DNA from: Chloroflexota bacterium
GTDB lineage: Bacteria > Chloroflexota > Dehalococcoidia > UBA2979
Direction of reading: 5' to 3'
Assembly (NCBI GenBank): GCA_947470025.1
Contig: CANIRU010000009.1
Coordinates: 1-38,712 of the forward strand
DNA: 38,712 bases
Part shown: positions 23,265 through 31,734 of the stretch, piece after piece
How the letters are laid out: every line of letters begins with the position of its first letter
How positions within the stretch are numbered: position 1 is the first letter of the stretch
Made by a program: the position numbers and the translations under genes
Notes under the pieces: generated by a model
Seen by the model: the letters and a program-made list of their open reading frames with translations, nothing else
What the model was told of the DNA's origin: nothing
Database searches by the model: none

Positions 23265-23740
23265 TTAAGGCTGTCTTAGCTCCCCGCGCGGCCCGCGAGG
23301 GCGCTCGACGCGTTCGCGGCAGTCGTAGACCGCGCCCCGGTACTGCGCGGGCAGCGAGGCGTCCGTGACCGCCGTGCAGGCCTGCTGCACCGCGCTGATC
23401 ACGCCGCCCCCTCGACCGAACGTCCCGCCGCCGAATACCCCGCCGCCGGTCGGGGGCGCCGTCGAGGGCGCCTGCCGGGAGCCGCCTCCGGGAACGACCC
23501 CGCCGGGTCGAGTACGCCCGTCGCGCCCGAAGCCGCCCGGCGCGCCGCCGGGGAACGCCGGCGTGGTGCCTCCCGGAACGTGTACGTGTTGCCGAGTCCC
23601 TGCCGCGACACCTGCCACGCGTTCAGCGGGAACGAGGTGCCGACTACCGCCAGCAGCGCGATCCGCGGCCACCACGCCGCGAGTTGCGCGCGCCCGTCGG
23701 TGACGTCCTGCGTGGCCTCGGGCTGCTCGATTGTCGTCAT
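23265..23740 (-). pseudogene. Frameshifted Gly-rich membrane/envelope protein gene next to gtrA
   Basis: From the ATG at 23740 (TGATG overlap with the GtrA stop) the first frame reads a hydrophilic start, a membrane span (PRIALLAVVGTSFPLNAW) and QVSRQGLGNTYTF. It then changes to an Arg/Pro-rich tail typical of a wrong frame. At about 23570-23577 (CCCGGAA on plus) a shift of one base joins it to the neighbouring frame, giving PGGTTPAFPGGAPGGF, more Gly-rich sequence (GGGVFGGGTFGRGGG) and a conserved-looking end with two Cys (QQACTAVTDASLPAQYRGAVYDCRERVE). That second frame has strong third-position GC. The whole product would have about 157 residues. A missing C in a CCCGGG-like run, by mutation or assembly error, explains it. 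The WQVSRQGLGNTY part faintly resembles the start of ArnT/YkcB-type glycosyltransferases. Confidence 0.6.
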
Positions 23741-24207
23741 CAGTGGCTCCTGCTGCGCGCGGGCTCCATGCCCGTGACGGCCTCGGAGGCTGGTCGGCGG
23801 AAGACAGCGCGGTCGCCCACGACGAAGTTGAGGCACGAGCCCGCGAGGATGCCGAGCGCGGAGGCCACAAGCACCGGCGTCATGTCCCGCGCCACCTCGA
23901 ACACCGCGAAGTTCATGATCGCGCTCATCGTGACCGTGAGCATGAACGCCAGCCAGCGTCGCACGCTCGGATCGCCTCGATCGGCCCAGGTGAAGCGGCT
24001 GCTCAGCAGGAAGTTGGCCTGTGCCGACAGCGCGAACGCCGTGACCTCGGCGTTCCACGCCGGCACGTCGAGGGCGATCAGCGCGCTCATGAGCGCAAGC
24101 TGGATCGTGGCGGCGATGCCGCCGACCAGCGCGAACCGGCTGGTACGCGAGTGGAACACGAGGACTCCGGACGCAGCCTTGCCCTGCTGTATCGGTGCCG
24201 TGTTCAA
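23740..24207 (-). CDS. GtrA-like family membrane protein
   Basis: 155 residues, four membrane spans. It shows the GtrA pattern: RFALVGGIAATIQLALMSAL near the start, a middle helix ending AQANFLLSSRFTW (the typical NFxxxxxxTF motif), and a last span ending LNFVVGDRAVF. GtrA-type proteins are thought to help move polyprenyl-linked sugars across the membrane during cell-surface polysaccharide modification. The start is taken as TTG at 24205-24207 with AGGTGG seven bases upstream. It follows the DedA-like gene after 64 bases and touches the frameshifted Gly-rich gene, so the three may form an envelope-related operon. Confidence 0.87.
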   Translation of the reverse strand: MNTAPIQQGKAASGVLVFHSRTSRFALVGGIAATIQLALMSALIALDVPAWNAEVTAFALSAQANFLLSSRFTWADRGDPSVRRWLAFMLTVTMSAIMNFAVFEVARDMTPVLVASALGILAGSCLNFVVGDRAVFRRPASEAVTGMEPARSRSH

Positions 24208-24271
24208 CCGTAGGCCACCTGATGAGGCCGTTCGCTAACGATGTGTGAGCGACCGTCCACCGTTCGGTGAA

Positions 24272-25372
24272 TCAGCCGGCTGCGTCTCGCGCCTCGGGAG
24301 CACTGGCGCGTTCCGGGCGCACGGTAAACATCTGCTCGTGCATGTACTCCAACGCCACCGCGAAGGTGACGAAGCGCGCTGACTCGACTGCCGCCCAGGC
24401 GAGGGCGGTGCGGCTGCCCCAGCCTACGCCACCGCCCGACAGTGCGGGATCGACGATGAGCATCGCCAGCCCGAAGGGCAGCACCGCGTTCACGACGAAG
24501 CGCACGACACGCGCGCGGTGGCGCAGCCCGACCAGCGGTACGACCGCCGCGAGCGTGAGCGCCACGACCAGGAACCCGGGCCACGTCAGCAACTGGCCGA
24601 GGAGCTGCGTGCCGCGGAACGGCGTCGTCGCGATCGGCTGGCCGAAGCGCGACCAGACGACGATCGCGCCGTTCACGATGTTCGACGCCATGAGCCCCAC
24701 GACCGCCGCAACGATGCCGGCGCCCAGGTTGGTGAGCAGCGAGGGCGTCAGCGGCTGCGCCATGAACCTCGATCGCCGCGCGTGGCGCAGCCCGAGGGCA
24801 AGGAGGCCGAGCGCGAGCAGCGACAGCAGTGCCGAGGTAGGGATGGCAAGGCGCGTGATCAACCGGATCGCGGCATCGCCCGCGTACATGCCGACCACCG
24901 TGTAGAGCGCCAGGTAGAGGAACGAACCCAGCGCGAGCGCCGGCAGGAACCGGCGCGCCTCGAGGTTCGCGAGCCCCGCACCCATGACGATGAAGATGCG
25001 CAGTCCGGGCGTCAGTCGTCCGAGGACGACGGCGCGGAACTGGTACTGCCGCAGCCGCCCCTCGATCACCGCCAAACGCTCCGCGTCCATGCCGATGTAC
25101 CCGCCGTACTTCAACAGCACGGGCCGGCCGAGTCGCTTCGAGGCGTAGTAGAGGAGCGTCGCCCCCGCCATCGTCACGACCTGCTCGACGAGCAGCACCT
25201 GCCACAGCACAACGTTGCCCCGGGCGATCTCGATGCCCGCGACCATCATCAGGATGTCCCCGGGCACGAAGAGCGGCACGCCGAGCTCTTCAATGAAGAT
25301 CACGACCGCGACGGCGATCAGGATGTGTTCCGCGAGGAATTGCTGTGTCGCGTTGATGACCCAGTCGAGCAC
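24272..25372 (-). CDS. DedA/VTT-domain membrane protein with extra C-terminal membrane domain
   Basis: 366 residues. Residues 1-200 are a DedA/SNARE-associated (VTT) protein. Its marks are the EELGVPLFVPGDILMMVAG segment at about 28-46 with the family's glutamate and Pro-Gly-Asp, and GRLTPGLRIFIVMGAGLA at about 117-134 (the Arg-x-x-Pro motif region). DedA proteins move lipid carriers such as undecaprenyl phosphate or aminophospholipids between leaflets. Residues 205-366 add a second, unrecognised membrane region of about five spans, including GIVAAVVGLMASNIVNGAIVVW. Standard DedA proteins have about 200 residues, so this is a fusion. GTG at 25370-25372 follows GGGAGG by four bases. The GtrA-like neighbour also fits a lipid-carrier function. 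Confidence 0.88.
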   Translation of the reverse strand: MLDWVINATQQFLAEHILIAVAVVIFIEELGVPLFVPGDILMMVAGIEIARGNVVLWQVLLVEQVVTMAGATLLYYASKRLGRPVLLKYGGYIGMDAERLAVIEGRLRQYQFRAVVLGRLTPGLRIFIVMGAGLANLEARRFLPALALGSFLYLALYTVVGMYAGDAAIRLITRLAIPTSALLSLLALGLLALGLRHARRSRFMAQPLTPSLLTNLGAGIVAAVVGLMASNIVNGAIVVWSRFGQPIATTPFRGTQLLGQLLTWPGFLVVALTLAAVVPLVGLRHRARVVRFVVNAVLPFGLAMLIVDPALSGGGVGWGSRTALAWAAVESARFVTFAVALEYMHEQMFTVRPERASAPEARDAAG

Positions 25373-25496
25373 GTGACCTCCCGGTGGCGCCTCCGCGGCG
25401 CCCGTCCATCATCGGCGATCAGGTACTCAGGATGTGTCCAATCCCGGAAGCGATAGCGGTGACCATGCCGCGCCTACTTCGGGCCCCCGTCCAGTT

Positions 25497-25590
25497 ATGG
25501 GCGCAGCTCCCCACACCTGGTTCTTCTTCCTCCCCACTCCTCCCGCGCCGGGAGGGACGGGAGGGGGCCGCCCCATGCAAGCACCTCAAT
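25497..25590. repeat. Dispersed hairpin repeat, intermediate form
   Basis: Shares with the copies at 1047 and 31531 the order GGCGCAGCTCC-CACAC-TGGTTCTTCTT, then the hairpin CTCCCGCGCCGGGAG and GGGGCCGCCCC. It lies downstream of the stop of the minus-strand MFS gene. The remaining part of the 25373-25651 gap contains nothing else recognisable. Confidence 0.75.
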
Positions 25591-25651
25591 CGCTACTTGT
25601 GCTGCCCGAGGCTCCCGCGCCCGCGCGAGGAGGGCACGTCACTCCGCGCAC

Positions 25652-26974
25652 TCAGTGCCGTCGCATCGGGCGCGTCGAGGACGCCTCCAGCGTCCGCAGC
25701 GTCGGAGCCGCCCACCCCGCGGCAAGTGCGAGGACCACGAGTGCGCCCGCCATCAGCGCCATCGTGATCTGCACGCCGATCACCGTGGAGCCGAGCGCCG
25801 CCATCATCGTCCCCGCCGGGGCCAGACCACGGTCGAGGGTGAGCGTGCTCAGCACCCGGCCCCGGTAGGCCGGATCCACGTTCGTCTGGATCAGCACGTT
25901 GTTCGCCGCCTGGTACGTCTGACGCAGCAGCCCCAGCACAATCAGCGCCACGATCGACAGCACGAGGGACGTCGACAGCGCGAACAGCGTCAGCGCCAGC
26001 CCGAACCCCGCGAGCCCGACCAGCATCCACCACCCCAGCCGCGCCCCCGAGCGCAGCGAGGCGATCCCGAGCGATCCCGCCACCGCGCCGACGGCAGACG
26101 CCGTGTTCAGCGCGCCGAGTCCTCCGCCGCCGATGTGCAGCACGTCCGATGCGAAGATCGGCAGCATCGTCACGTACGGCTGGCCGAGGAGGATCGGCAC
26201 GAGCGCGAGCAGCACGAGCAGCCGTAGCTGCGGGTGATGCCGCAGGTACTGGAACCCGTCCACGAGGTCAGCGAGCACGCTCGTCCGCGCACGGGCCTCG
26301 GTGCGGTTCGGGAACGTCATCATCGCGAGGGCGCCGAGCAGCAGCACGAACGTCGCGGCGTTGATCCAGAACGCGCCGCTCATGCCGACGGTCGCGATCA
26401 GCAGGCCGCCGATCGCGGGGCCGATGACGCGCGTAGTGTTCATCGTCGCGGAGTTCAGCGCGATCGCGTTCGACAGGTCGTCCTCGGGCACCAGCTCGGA
26501 GATCAGCGACTGGCGCGCGGGCTGGTTGAACGAGTTCATGATCCCGCGCCCGGCCGCGATCGCGATCACCATCCACACCTGCGCGATGCCCGCCGTCACG
26601 ATGACGGCGAGCGCCACGGCGAGGACCATCGCGGCGCTCTGCGTGCCGAACAGCAGCTTGCGCCGTTCGACGCGGTCGGCGACCACGCCGCCGATCAGGG
26701 TGAAGACGAGGATTGGGAGGAACCGAGCGAAGTTGGCCCACGCGAGCCAGACGGGCGAGTGCGTCAGCTCCCAGACCAGCCAGTTGAACGCGATCTGGTC
26801 CATCCAGTCGCCCGAGCTGGACACCAGCGTCCCGAACCACAGCAGCCGGTAGTTCCGGTGCCGCAAGGACGCGAACGTCGAGGGCAGCCGCAGCCCTCGA
26901 CGCCGCCCTGGCGGGGGAGCGCCCTCGAGGTCGGGGGCGGGCGAGGTGCCGAGGCGGGAGCCAGGCTCGATCAT
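25652..26974 (-). CDS. MFS exporter, DHA3/EntS-like
   Basis: 440 residues with twelve spans after a 35-residue basic/proline-rich cytosolic leader. The core starts at ASLRHRNYRLLWFGTLVSSSGDWMDQ. The loop-2 motif is GGVVADRVERRK. QPARQSLISELVPEDDLSNAIALNS is the DHA3 signature region also seen in the MFS protein at 19521 and the one at 35976. It probably exports a small lipophilic compound by proton antiport. The ATG at 26974 is the first in frame, but the ribosome-binding site is weak, and an internal start nearer the core cannot be excluded. No adaptor gene accompanies it, in contrast to the exporter at 19521. Confidence 0.92.
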   Translation of the reverse strand: MIEPGSRLGTSPAPDLEGAPPPGRRRGLRLPSTFASLRHRNYRLLWFGTLVSSSGDWMDQIAFNWLVWELTHSPVWLAWANFARFLPILVFTLIGGVVADRVERRKLLFGTQSAAMVLAVALAVIVTAGIAQVWMVIAIAAGRGIMNSFNQPARQSLISELVPEDDLSNAIALNSATMNTTRVIGPAIGGLLIATVGMSGAFWINAATFVLLLGALAMMTFPNRTEARARTSVLADLVDGFQYLRHHPQLRLLVLLALVPILLGQPYVTMLPIFASDVLHIGGGGLGALNTASAVGAVAGSLGIASLRSGARLGWWMLVGLAGFGLALTLFALSTSLVLSIVALIVLGLLRQTYQAANNVLIQTNVDPAYRGRVLSTLTLDRGLAPAGTMMAALGSTVIGVQITMALMAGALVVLALAAGWAAPTLRTLEASSTRPMRRH

Positions 26975-27047
26975 CCGCGAACTCTAACGCGCACGTGAGA
27001 GTTGGTACAGATGCTCCCAATGTTTGTCGCGAGACACCCCGATGGTG

Positions 27048-27965
27048 CTACGCCCCGCCGGCCGCCAGCCGCGCCTGCGGGCGGTCGAGGACACGTTGCA
27101 GGGCCGCGGCCAGTTCGGCGTCCTCAAACGCGAATCCGGCCCGCTGGAGCGCCGTGGGGACCGCGCGCGTGCTCGACAGCAGCAGCTCGTCCGCCGCCTC
27201 GCCGAGGAGCACGCGGAGCGCCAACGGAGGCACGGGGAACAGCGTCGGGCGGTGGAGTACGCGTCCGAGTGCGCTCGTGAACGTGCGGTTCGTCGCTGGC
27301 ACCGGCGCGGCGATGTTCACCGGCCCGCTCACCGCCTCGTGTGTCAGCGCGAACTCCAGCGCGCGCACCTCGTCGTTCAGGGTCACCCAGGGCATCCACT
27401 GCCGGCCGCTGCCGAGGCGGCCCCCGACGCCGAAACGGATCGGCATCACCATCTTCGGCAGTGCGCCCTCGTCCTCGTCCAGAATGATCCCCGACCGCGC
27501 GCTCACCACACGGATGCCGAGCGCCTCCGCTTTGCGCGCCTCGGCCTCCCACTCGACGACGAGATCCGCGAGGAACCCGGCGCCGCGCTCTGCCGTCTCG
27601 TCCAGCACCTCATCGCCGCGGTCGCCGTAGAACCCGACGGCGGAGGCGCACAGGAAGACGCGCGGCCGCCGGCTCATCGTCGCGAAGTGCTCGACGAGCA
27701 GTCGCGTGGAGTCGAGGCGGCTCGATCGCAATACTTCCTTGCGCGCGCTCGTCCAGCGCCCGTCCCCAATCGACGCACCGGAGAGGTGAACCACTGCCTC
27801 GACGCCTTCGAGGGCGCCCGGTGCGATCCAGCTCTTGGCGTCCCACATCCCGCCTTCGGTGGCCGCCCCTCGCGTGACTTCGATGACCTCGTGGCCCCCG
27901 GCGCGGAGACGCTCGGAGAGGGCCGTGCCGACCATGCCGGTGGCTCCCGTGATGGCGATACGCAT
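27048..27965 (-). CDS. TIGR01777 family NAD-dependent epimerase-like protein (YfcH/SulA-like)
   Basis: 305 residues. Rossmann motif GATGMVG is at residues 7-13, followed by VVHLSGASIGDGRWT (the Asn/Gly region where this family has LAG), an FLCASAVGFYGDRGDE segment containing the Tyr-Gly of the active site, and the C-terminal DUF1731 domain (PPLALRVLLGEAADELLLSSTRAVP). The family is widespread, NAD(P)-binding and without a well-established substrate; in plants and cyanobacteria relatives affect cell division. ATG at 27965 has a perfect GAGGAGG five bases upstream, which rejects the nine-codon longer frame. It lies alone between an exporter and a regulator gene. Confidence 0.92.
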   Translation of the reverse strand: MRIAITGATGMVGTALSERLRAGGHEVIEVTRGAATEGGMWDAKSWIAPGALEGVEAVVHLSGASIGDGRWTSARKEVLRSSRLDSTRLLVEHFATMSRRPRVFLCASAVGFYGDRGDEVLDETAERGAGFLADLVVEWEAEARKAEALGIRVVSARSGIILDEDEGALPKMVMPIRFGVGGRLGSGRQWMPWVTLNDEVRALEFALTHEAVSGPVNIAAPVPATNRTFTSALGRVLHRPTLFPVPPLALRVLLGEAADELLLSSTRAVPTALQRAGFAFEDAELAAALQRVLDRPQARLAAGGA

Positions 27966-28094
27966 AGCAGCCTCCTCGTCACCCTCGACCATGCGCCGCG
28001 GGTGATGCGTTGAGCATCGCGCATCCCGCGCACGCGCGCGTCACGGCAACCGTGCATCGAGGATGGCGGAAACCTCGTAGCTCGTCCGTGGAGG

Positions 28095-29144
28095 TCAGGC
28101 GAAGCCGTGCGTGAGCGCGAAGGCAGTCGCCTCCGTGCGGCTGCGGCAGCCGATCTTCGGGTAGAGGTTCGTCAGGTGGCGCTCGACCGTGTGGACGCTC
28201 AGGCCGAGGTCGTGCGCAATTTCCTTGTTCGCACGTCCGCGCGCGACCAGCCGGAGCACCTCCTGCTCGCGCGGCGTCAGCGACTCGGGCGCCAGTGCCT
28301 CGGGGGGCGAGGCACTCGTGGGCGCTTCCGCCTCCTCATCGCCGAGGCCGAGGAAGTGCTCGATCGCTGCGACGCCGGCATCCACGTCCCCGGAGAACGG
28401 CGAGGCGGCGTCCCCGGCCAGCACGAGGAGTTCGGCGCGCGGGATCCCCGTGGCCAGCTCGCGCGCCAGGTCGATCCGTTGCACGGTCGCGTCGCGCCGT
28501 TGCAGCACCAGCGTCCGCGCGCCGACGTGGGGGAGGAGTGTGCGCACGTCGTACTCGCGCGCGGCGGCGAAGGCGCGCAGCGCCGCCATCGGCCCCACAC
28601 TCGCGCGGAAGTAGGCGGCCGTCGCCTGCGTCTCGACGCGGTCGCCCGCCGTCCACACGCGCGCCGCGGTGTCGATGAGCATCGCCCAGTTCGCGTCCGC
28701 GATCTGCTCGTTCACGGCGAAGGGCAGCGGGAACATGTCCGTCCCGCGCGCGTACGCGCCCCACAGCACCAGGTCCGTCACGGCATCCTCGTGCGTCGCG
28801 GCGTACGCGATCGCGACCGGGCCGGCGTTGAAGAACCCGCATAGCACGAACTGCGTCCAGCCGAGGCTCTGCACGACGGCGTCGAGGTCACGTCCGAGCG
28901 CCTCGACGCCGAAGTCCGTGACGTCGCGGTCGGAAAGTCCCGTGCCGCGGCTGTCGTAGATCGCCACCTGCGCATGCCGCGCGAGACGCTCGAACCAGTG
29001 CGCCGTGCCCGGCAGCTCCCACATCGCCTCGAGGTGGCTGAACGGCGCCGCGGGGACGAAGAGGATCGGGACGCCCTCACCGATCGTCGCGAACGCGATC
29101 GAGACGCCGTCCCGTGTCTTCGCGTAGCGGATCGAGGGGGTCAT
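28095..29144 (-). CDS. Alpha/beta-hydrolase-like sensor fused to LuxR-type DNA-binding domain
   Basis: 349 residues. Residues 1-265 follow the alpha/beta-hydrolase fold (IRYAKTRDGVSIAFATIGEG, YDSRGTGLSDR). Residues 289-345 are a GerE/LuxR helix-turn-helix (LTPREQEVLRLVARGRANKEIAHDLGLSVHTVERHL). The nucleophile elbow that normally reads GxSxG is GFFNAG at 103-108, with Phe where Ser should be. The usual C-terminal His segment (GxxHxPFxGD) reads GDAASPFSGD, with no His. The catalytic triad is thus missing, and the domain probably senses a small ligand rather than hydrolysing it. Its target genes are unknown; the IPT protein and the epimerase are neighbours. ATG at 29144 is preceded by only weak signals. 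Confidence 0.9.
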   Translation of the reverse strand: MTPSIRYAKTRDGVSIAFATIGEGVPILFVPAAPFSHLEAMWELPGTAHWFERLARHAQVAIYDSRGTGLSDRDVTDFGVEALGRDLDAVVQSLGWTQFVLCGFFNAGPVAIAYAATHEDAVTDLVLWGAYARGTDMFPLPFAVNEQIADANWAMLIDTAARVWTAGDRVETQATAAYFRASVGPMAALRAFAAAREYDVRTLLPHVGARTLVLQRRDATVQRIDLARELATGIPRAELLVLAGDAASPFSGDVDAGVAAIEHFLGLGDEEAEAPTSASPPEALAPESLTPREQEVLRLVARGRANKEIAHDLGLSVHTVERHLTNLYPKIGCRSRTEATAFALTHGFA

Positions 29145-29204
29145 GCGCTCATGGTACGACGAGGTGCGGTCGAAGGCCCTCGACAGGCTCGCCTCGACGG
29201 CCCG

Positions 29205-31358
29205 CTACCGGCGCAGCACCACGATGTCCGTGGACTTGATCGTCATGAGCGAGTTGGTCGGCGCGCCGACCACGTGCGCCTTCCAGACCTGCGTCGCCGT
29301 GTCCATCCAGAACACCGCGAGCACCTTGAACGACTGCGCCGCCATCAGCGCCTGCAGATCGCTCGTGCCGGACTGGACGAACACCACGCCACCCACCGGA
29401 GGCGCCTCGGCGATGTTCGGCGTGCCGCCGCCGTCGTAGCCGAAGCCGCTCGTCAGCATCGCGATCTGGCCGTCGGGGTTGGTCACGATCACCGGCACCG
29501 TTCCCCCGACGTTCGAGGGCACCGTGATGAGGATCGAGGTCGTGTTCACGACGGGGTTCGGTGCGGTGAACGCGCCGAACATCACCGTCGCACCGGTGAC
29601 AAAGCCCGTTCCGGTGATCGTCGCGACCATCCCGGCGGTGCCCTTCGTCGGCGAGATCGCGGTGATCGTCGGCGCGGGGTTCGCGCTGTAGGTGAAGCCC
29701 GTCGCGAAGACCGCGGACTGCCCGTCCGGGTTCGTCACGACGATCGGCGCAACGCCCGCCAGCCCGGCCGGCGTGGTGGCGAGGATCGCCGTGGTGCCCG
29801 CCACCGTGCTGCTGACGGCGTAGTTGTTGCCGAAGCGCACGAGGGCGCCCGATGCGAATCCTGTGCCGGTGATCGTGACGCTCGTACCGCCGGTGAGCGG
29901 CCCGGCGGCGGGCGCGGCGGCGGTGACCGTCGGCGCGGCGTTCGCCTTGTAGGTGTAGCCGGTCGCGTTGGTGCCGCTCAGTCCGTCGTAGTTCGTGACC
30001 GTGACTGACACCGCGCCTGCCTCATGCGCTGGTGCCGTGGCGGTGATCGTCGTCGCATTGACCACGCTGACCTGCGTCGCCGGGGTGCCGCCGATCAGGA
30101 CGACCGCGCTCGGCAGGAACCCCGTGCCAGCGATCGAGATCGAGGTGCCACCAGACGTCGTGCCGGTGTTCGGCGTGACCGAGGACACCGCCGGTGCGGT
30201 GTTCGCGGCGGCCGTGAAGCCGGCGAGCAGCGTGCCCGTCTGTGTGTCGCTGTTCGTGACGCTGACCGCGAGCGATCCTGCGGCGCGCTGCGGCGTGATC
30301 GCCGTGATCGAGGTGGACGTGACGACGACCACGCTGGTCGCGGACACGCCGCCGATGCTGACGCTCGCGCCCGTGACGAACCCGGTGCCCGTGATCGTGA
30401 TTGATGTACCACCCGCCGCTGGGCCGGTCGCGGGAGAGACACTGCTTACCGTCGGTGCCGCGAGCGGGTTGTACGTGTAGCCGCTAGCGAGCGAGCCGCT
30501 CTGCGTGTCGGGGTTCGCGACGCCGACGGTGACCGCGCCCGACGAGGTCTGCGCGGGCGTCGTTGCCGTGATCGTTGTGCTGTTCACCACGGTGACACTC
30601 GTCGCCGCGAGCCCGCCGAGGCTGACCGTTGCGCCGGAGACGAAGCCGGTGCCGGTGATCGTAATCACCGTTCCGCCCGCGACGCTGCCCGCTCCGGGGG
30701 CGACGCTGGTGATCGTCGGCGCTGCCGCTGCCGTGTAGGTGAAGCCGCCCGCGAGCGTCGCCGACTGCGCATCGGTGTTCGTGACGGTGACCGCGTTCGC
30801 GCCAACCAGGCCCGCCGGGGTGACCGCCGTGATCGTCGTCGCGTTCACGATGACGACCGAGGTCGCCTGCGCGATCCCGCCGACCCGCACTGTCGCGCCC
30901 GCGCGGAAGCCCGCCCCGGTGACCGTGATCGCCGTGCCGCCAGCGGACGTGCCGGTGCCCGGCGCGACCGCGCTGACCGTGGGCGCTGGGTGCTGGTACG
31001 TGAATCCGCCACCGACGTTGGCCGCCTGCAGATCCGCGTTGCGCACCGTCACCGTCGCCGCTCCCGGCGTGCCGGCCGGCGTCGTCGCTGTGATCGAGGT
31101 CGCGCTCACCGCCGTCACGCTCGTCGCCGCCGCGCCTCCAACGGACACCGTCGCCCCCGCCACGAATCCCGTCCCCGTGATCGTGATCGATGTGCCGCCC
31201 ACCGACGCGCCGCTGCTCGGCGTGATGCTGCTGATCGTCGGCGCGGGCGCCGCCTCGGCAACCCGGCTCGTGACGAGCGTCAGTGCGACGACCCCCACGA
31301 AGGCGATCGACAGAAGCGAGGCGAGGCGAACGAGTGTGAGCGACTTCATGCGAGTCAT
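29205..31358 (-). CDS. Secreted protein with seven IPT/TIG repeats
   Basis: About 717 residues from the ATG at 31358. A signal peptide (LVRLASLLSIAFVGVVALTLVTSRVAEAA) precedes seven tandem IPT/TIG immunoglobulin-like domains of about 85 residues. Each starts with a PTIxSIxPxxG-type strand, then GGTxITITGTGFxxGAxVxxGG, and ends VTNxDxQSxxxxxGFTY. The last 70 residues differ: they include FKVLAVFWMDTATQVWKAHVVGAPTN and resemble a beta-rich module with paired Trp that often ends Chloroflexota surface proteins. The signal and repeats imply an extracellular or surface role, such as adhesion or carbohydrate contact. There is no sortase motif or C-terminal span. The frame is open to 31463, but the extra N-terminal part would bury the signal peptide. 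Confidence 0.9.
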   Translation of the reverse strand: MTRMKSLTLVRLASLLSIAFVGVVALTLVTSRVAEAAPAPTISSITPSSGASVGGTSITITGTGFVAGATVSVGGAAATSVTAVSATSITATTPAGTPGAATVTVRNADLQAANVGGGFTYQHPAPTVSAVAPGTGTSAGGTAITVTGAGFRAGATVRVGGIAQATSVVIVNATTITAVTPAGLVGANAVTVTNTDAQSATLAGGFTYTAAAAPTITSVAPGAGSVAGGTVITITGTGFVSGATVSLGGLAATSVTVVNSTTITATTPAQTSSGAVTVGVANPDTQSGSLASGYTYNPLAAPTVSSVSPATGPAAGGTSITITGTGFVTGASVSIGGVSATSVVVVTSTSITAITPQRAAGSLAVSVTNSDTQTGTLLAGFTAAANTAPAVSSVTPNTGTTSGGTSISIAGTGFLPSAVVLIGGTPATQVSVVNATTITATAPAHEAGAVSVTVTNYDGLSGTNATGYTYKANAAPTVTAAAPAAGPLTGGTSVTITGTGFASGALVRFGNNYAVSSTVAGTTAILATTPAGLAGVAPIVVTNPDGQSAVFATGFTYSANPAPTITAISPTKGTAGMVATITGTGFVTGATVMFGAFTAPNPVVNTTSILITVPSNVGGTVPVIVTNPDGQIAMLTSGFGYDGGGTPNIAEAPPVGGVVFVQSGTSDLQALMAAQSFKVLAVFWMDTATQVWKAHVVGAPTNSLMTIKSTDIVVLRR

Positions 31359-31734
31359 CGTGTCGCCCGCGCCCCTCCCCTCCCATGAGGGAACCCGAGC
31401 AACCCGCCTCGGCCATCCCCCTACACACGCGCGATCGACAGATTCGCGCGCACGATGCTTCACGGAGGGACTAGTGCCTCGACGGTGCGAGTGCCGTCGG
31501 TGTCAGCGTGAGGTGGCATCCGCTGCCGCGGTGCGAATCACTCGCACGAACCTGACGCGGCCACATCGAGTTACGCCGGGAGTGCGAGGGGCGCAGCTCC
31601 TCACGGTTGGTTCTCTGCTTCTGAACCCCTCCCGCGCCGAGAGGGGCAAGGGTGGCCGCCCCACGCTGCCTCATCGACGCGACTCAGCGACGAGGTGACC
31701 ACGCCCGGTCGGGTGTCCGCCGCCCGTCCCGCGA
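31359..31734. repeat. Gap with second long-form copy of the dispersed repeat
   Basis: The 376-bp gap has no convincing gene. At 31531-31670 it carries the counterpart of the repeat at 1047-1187: ACCTGACGCGGCCACATCGA, GGCGCAGCTCCTCAC, TCTGAACCCCTCCCGCGCC and GGCCGCCCC in the same order and orientation, differing by scattered substitutions and small gaps. The repeat follows the stop of the LLM gene on the minus strand. Confidence 0.8.

Noticed and set aside
29205-31358. Possible CRISPR or DNA tandem repeat from regular spacing
   Set aside because: The periodicity of about 255 nt is due to protein IPT domains with diverged DNA, not short identical repeats with spacers.
29995-31698. Long plus-strand open frames opposite the IPT protein
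   Set aside because: They mirror the repeated Gly/Thr/Val codons of the minus-strand gene; their translations are low-complexity Val/Pro/Ala runs with no signal or domain, and the minus frame has clear IPT motifs.
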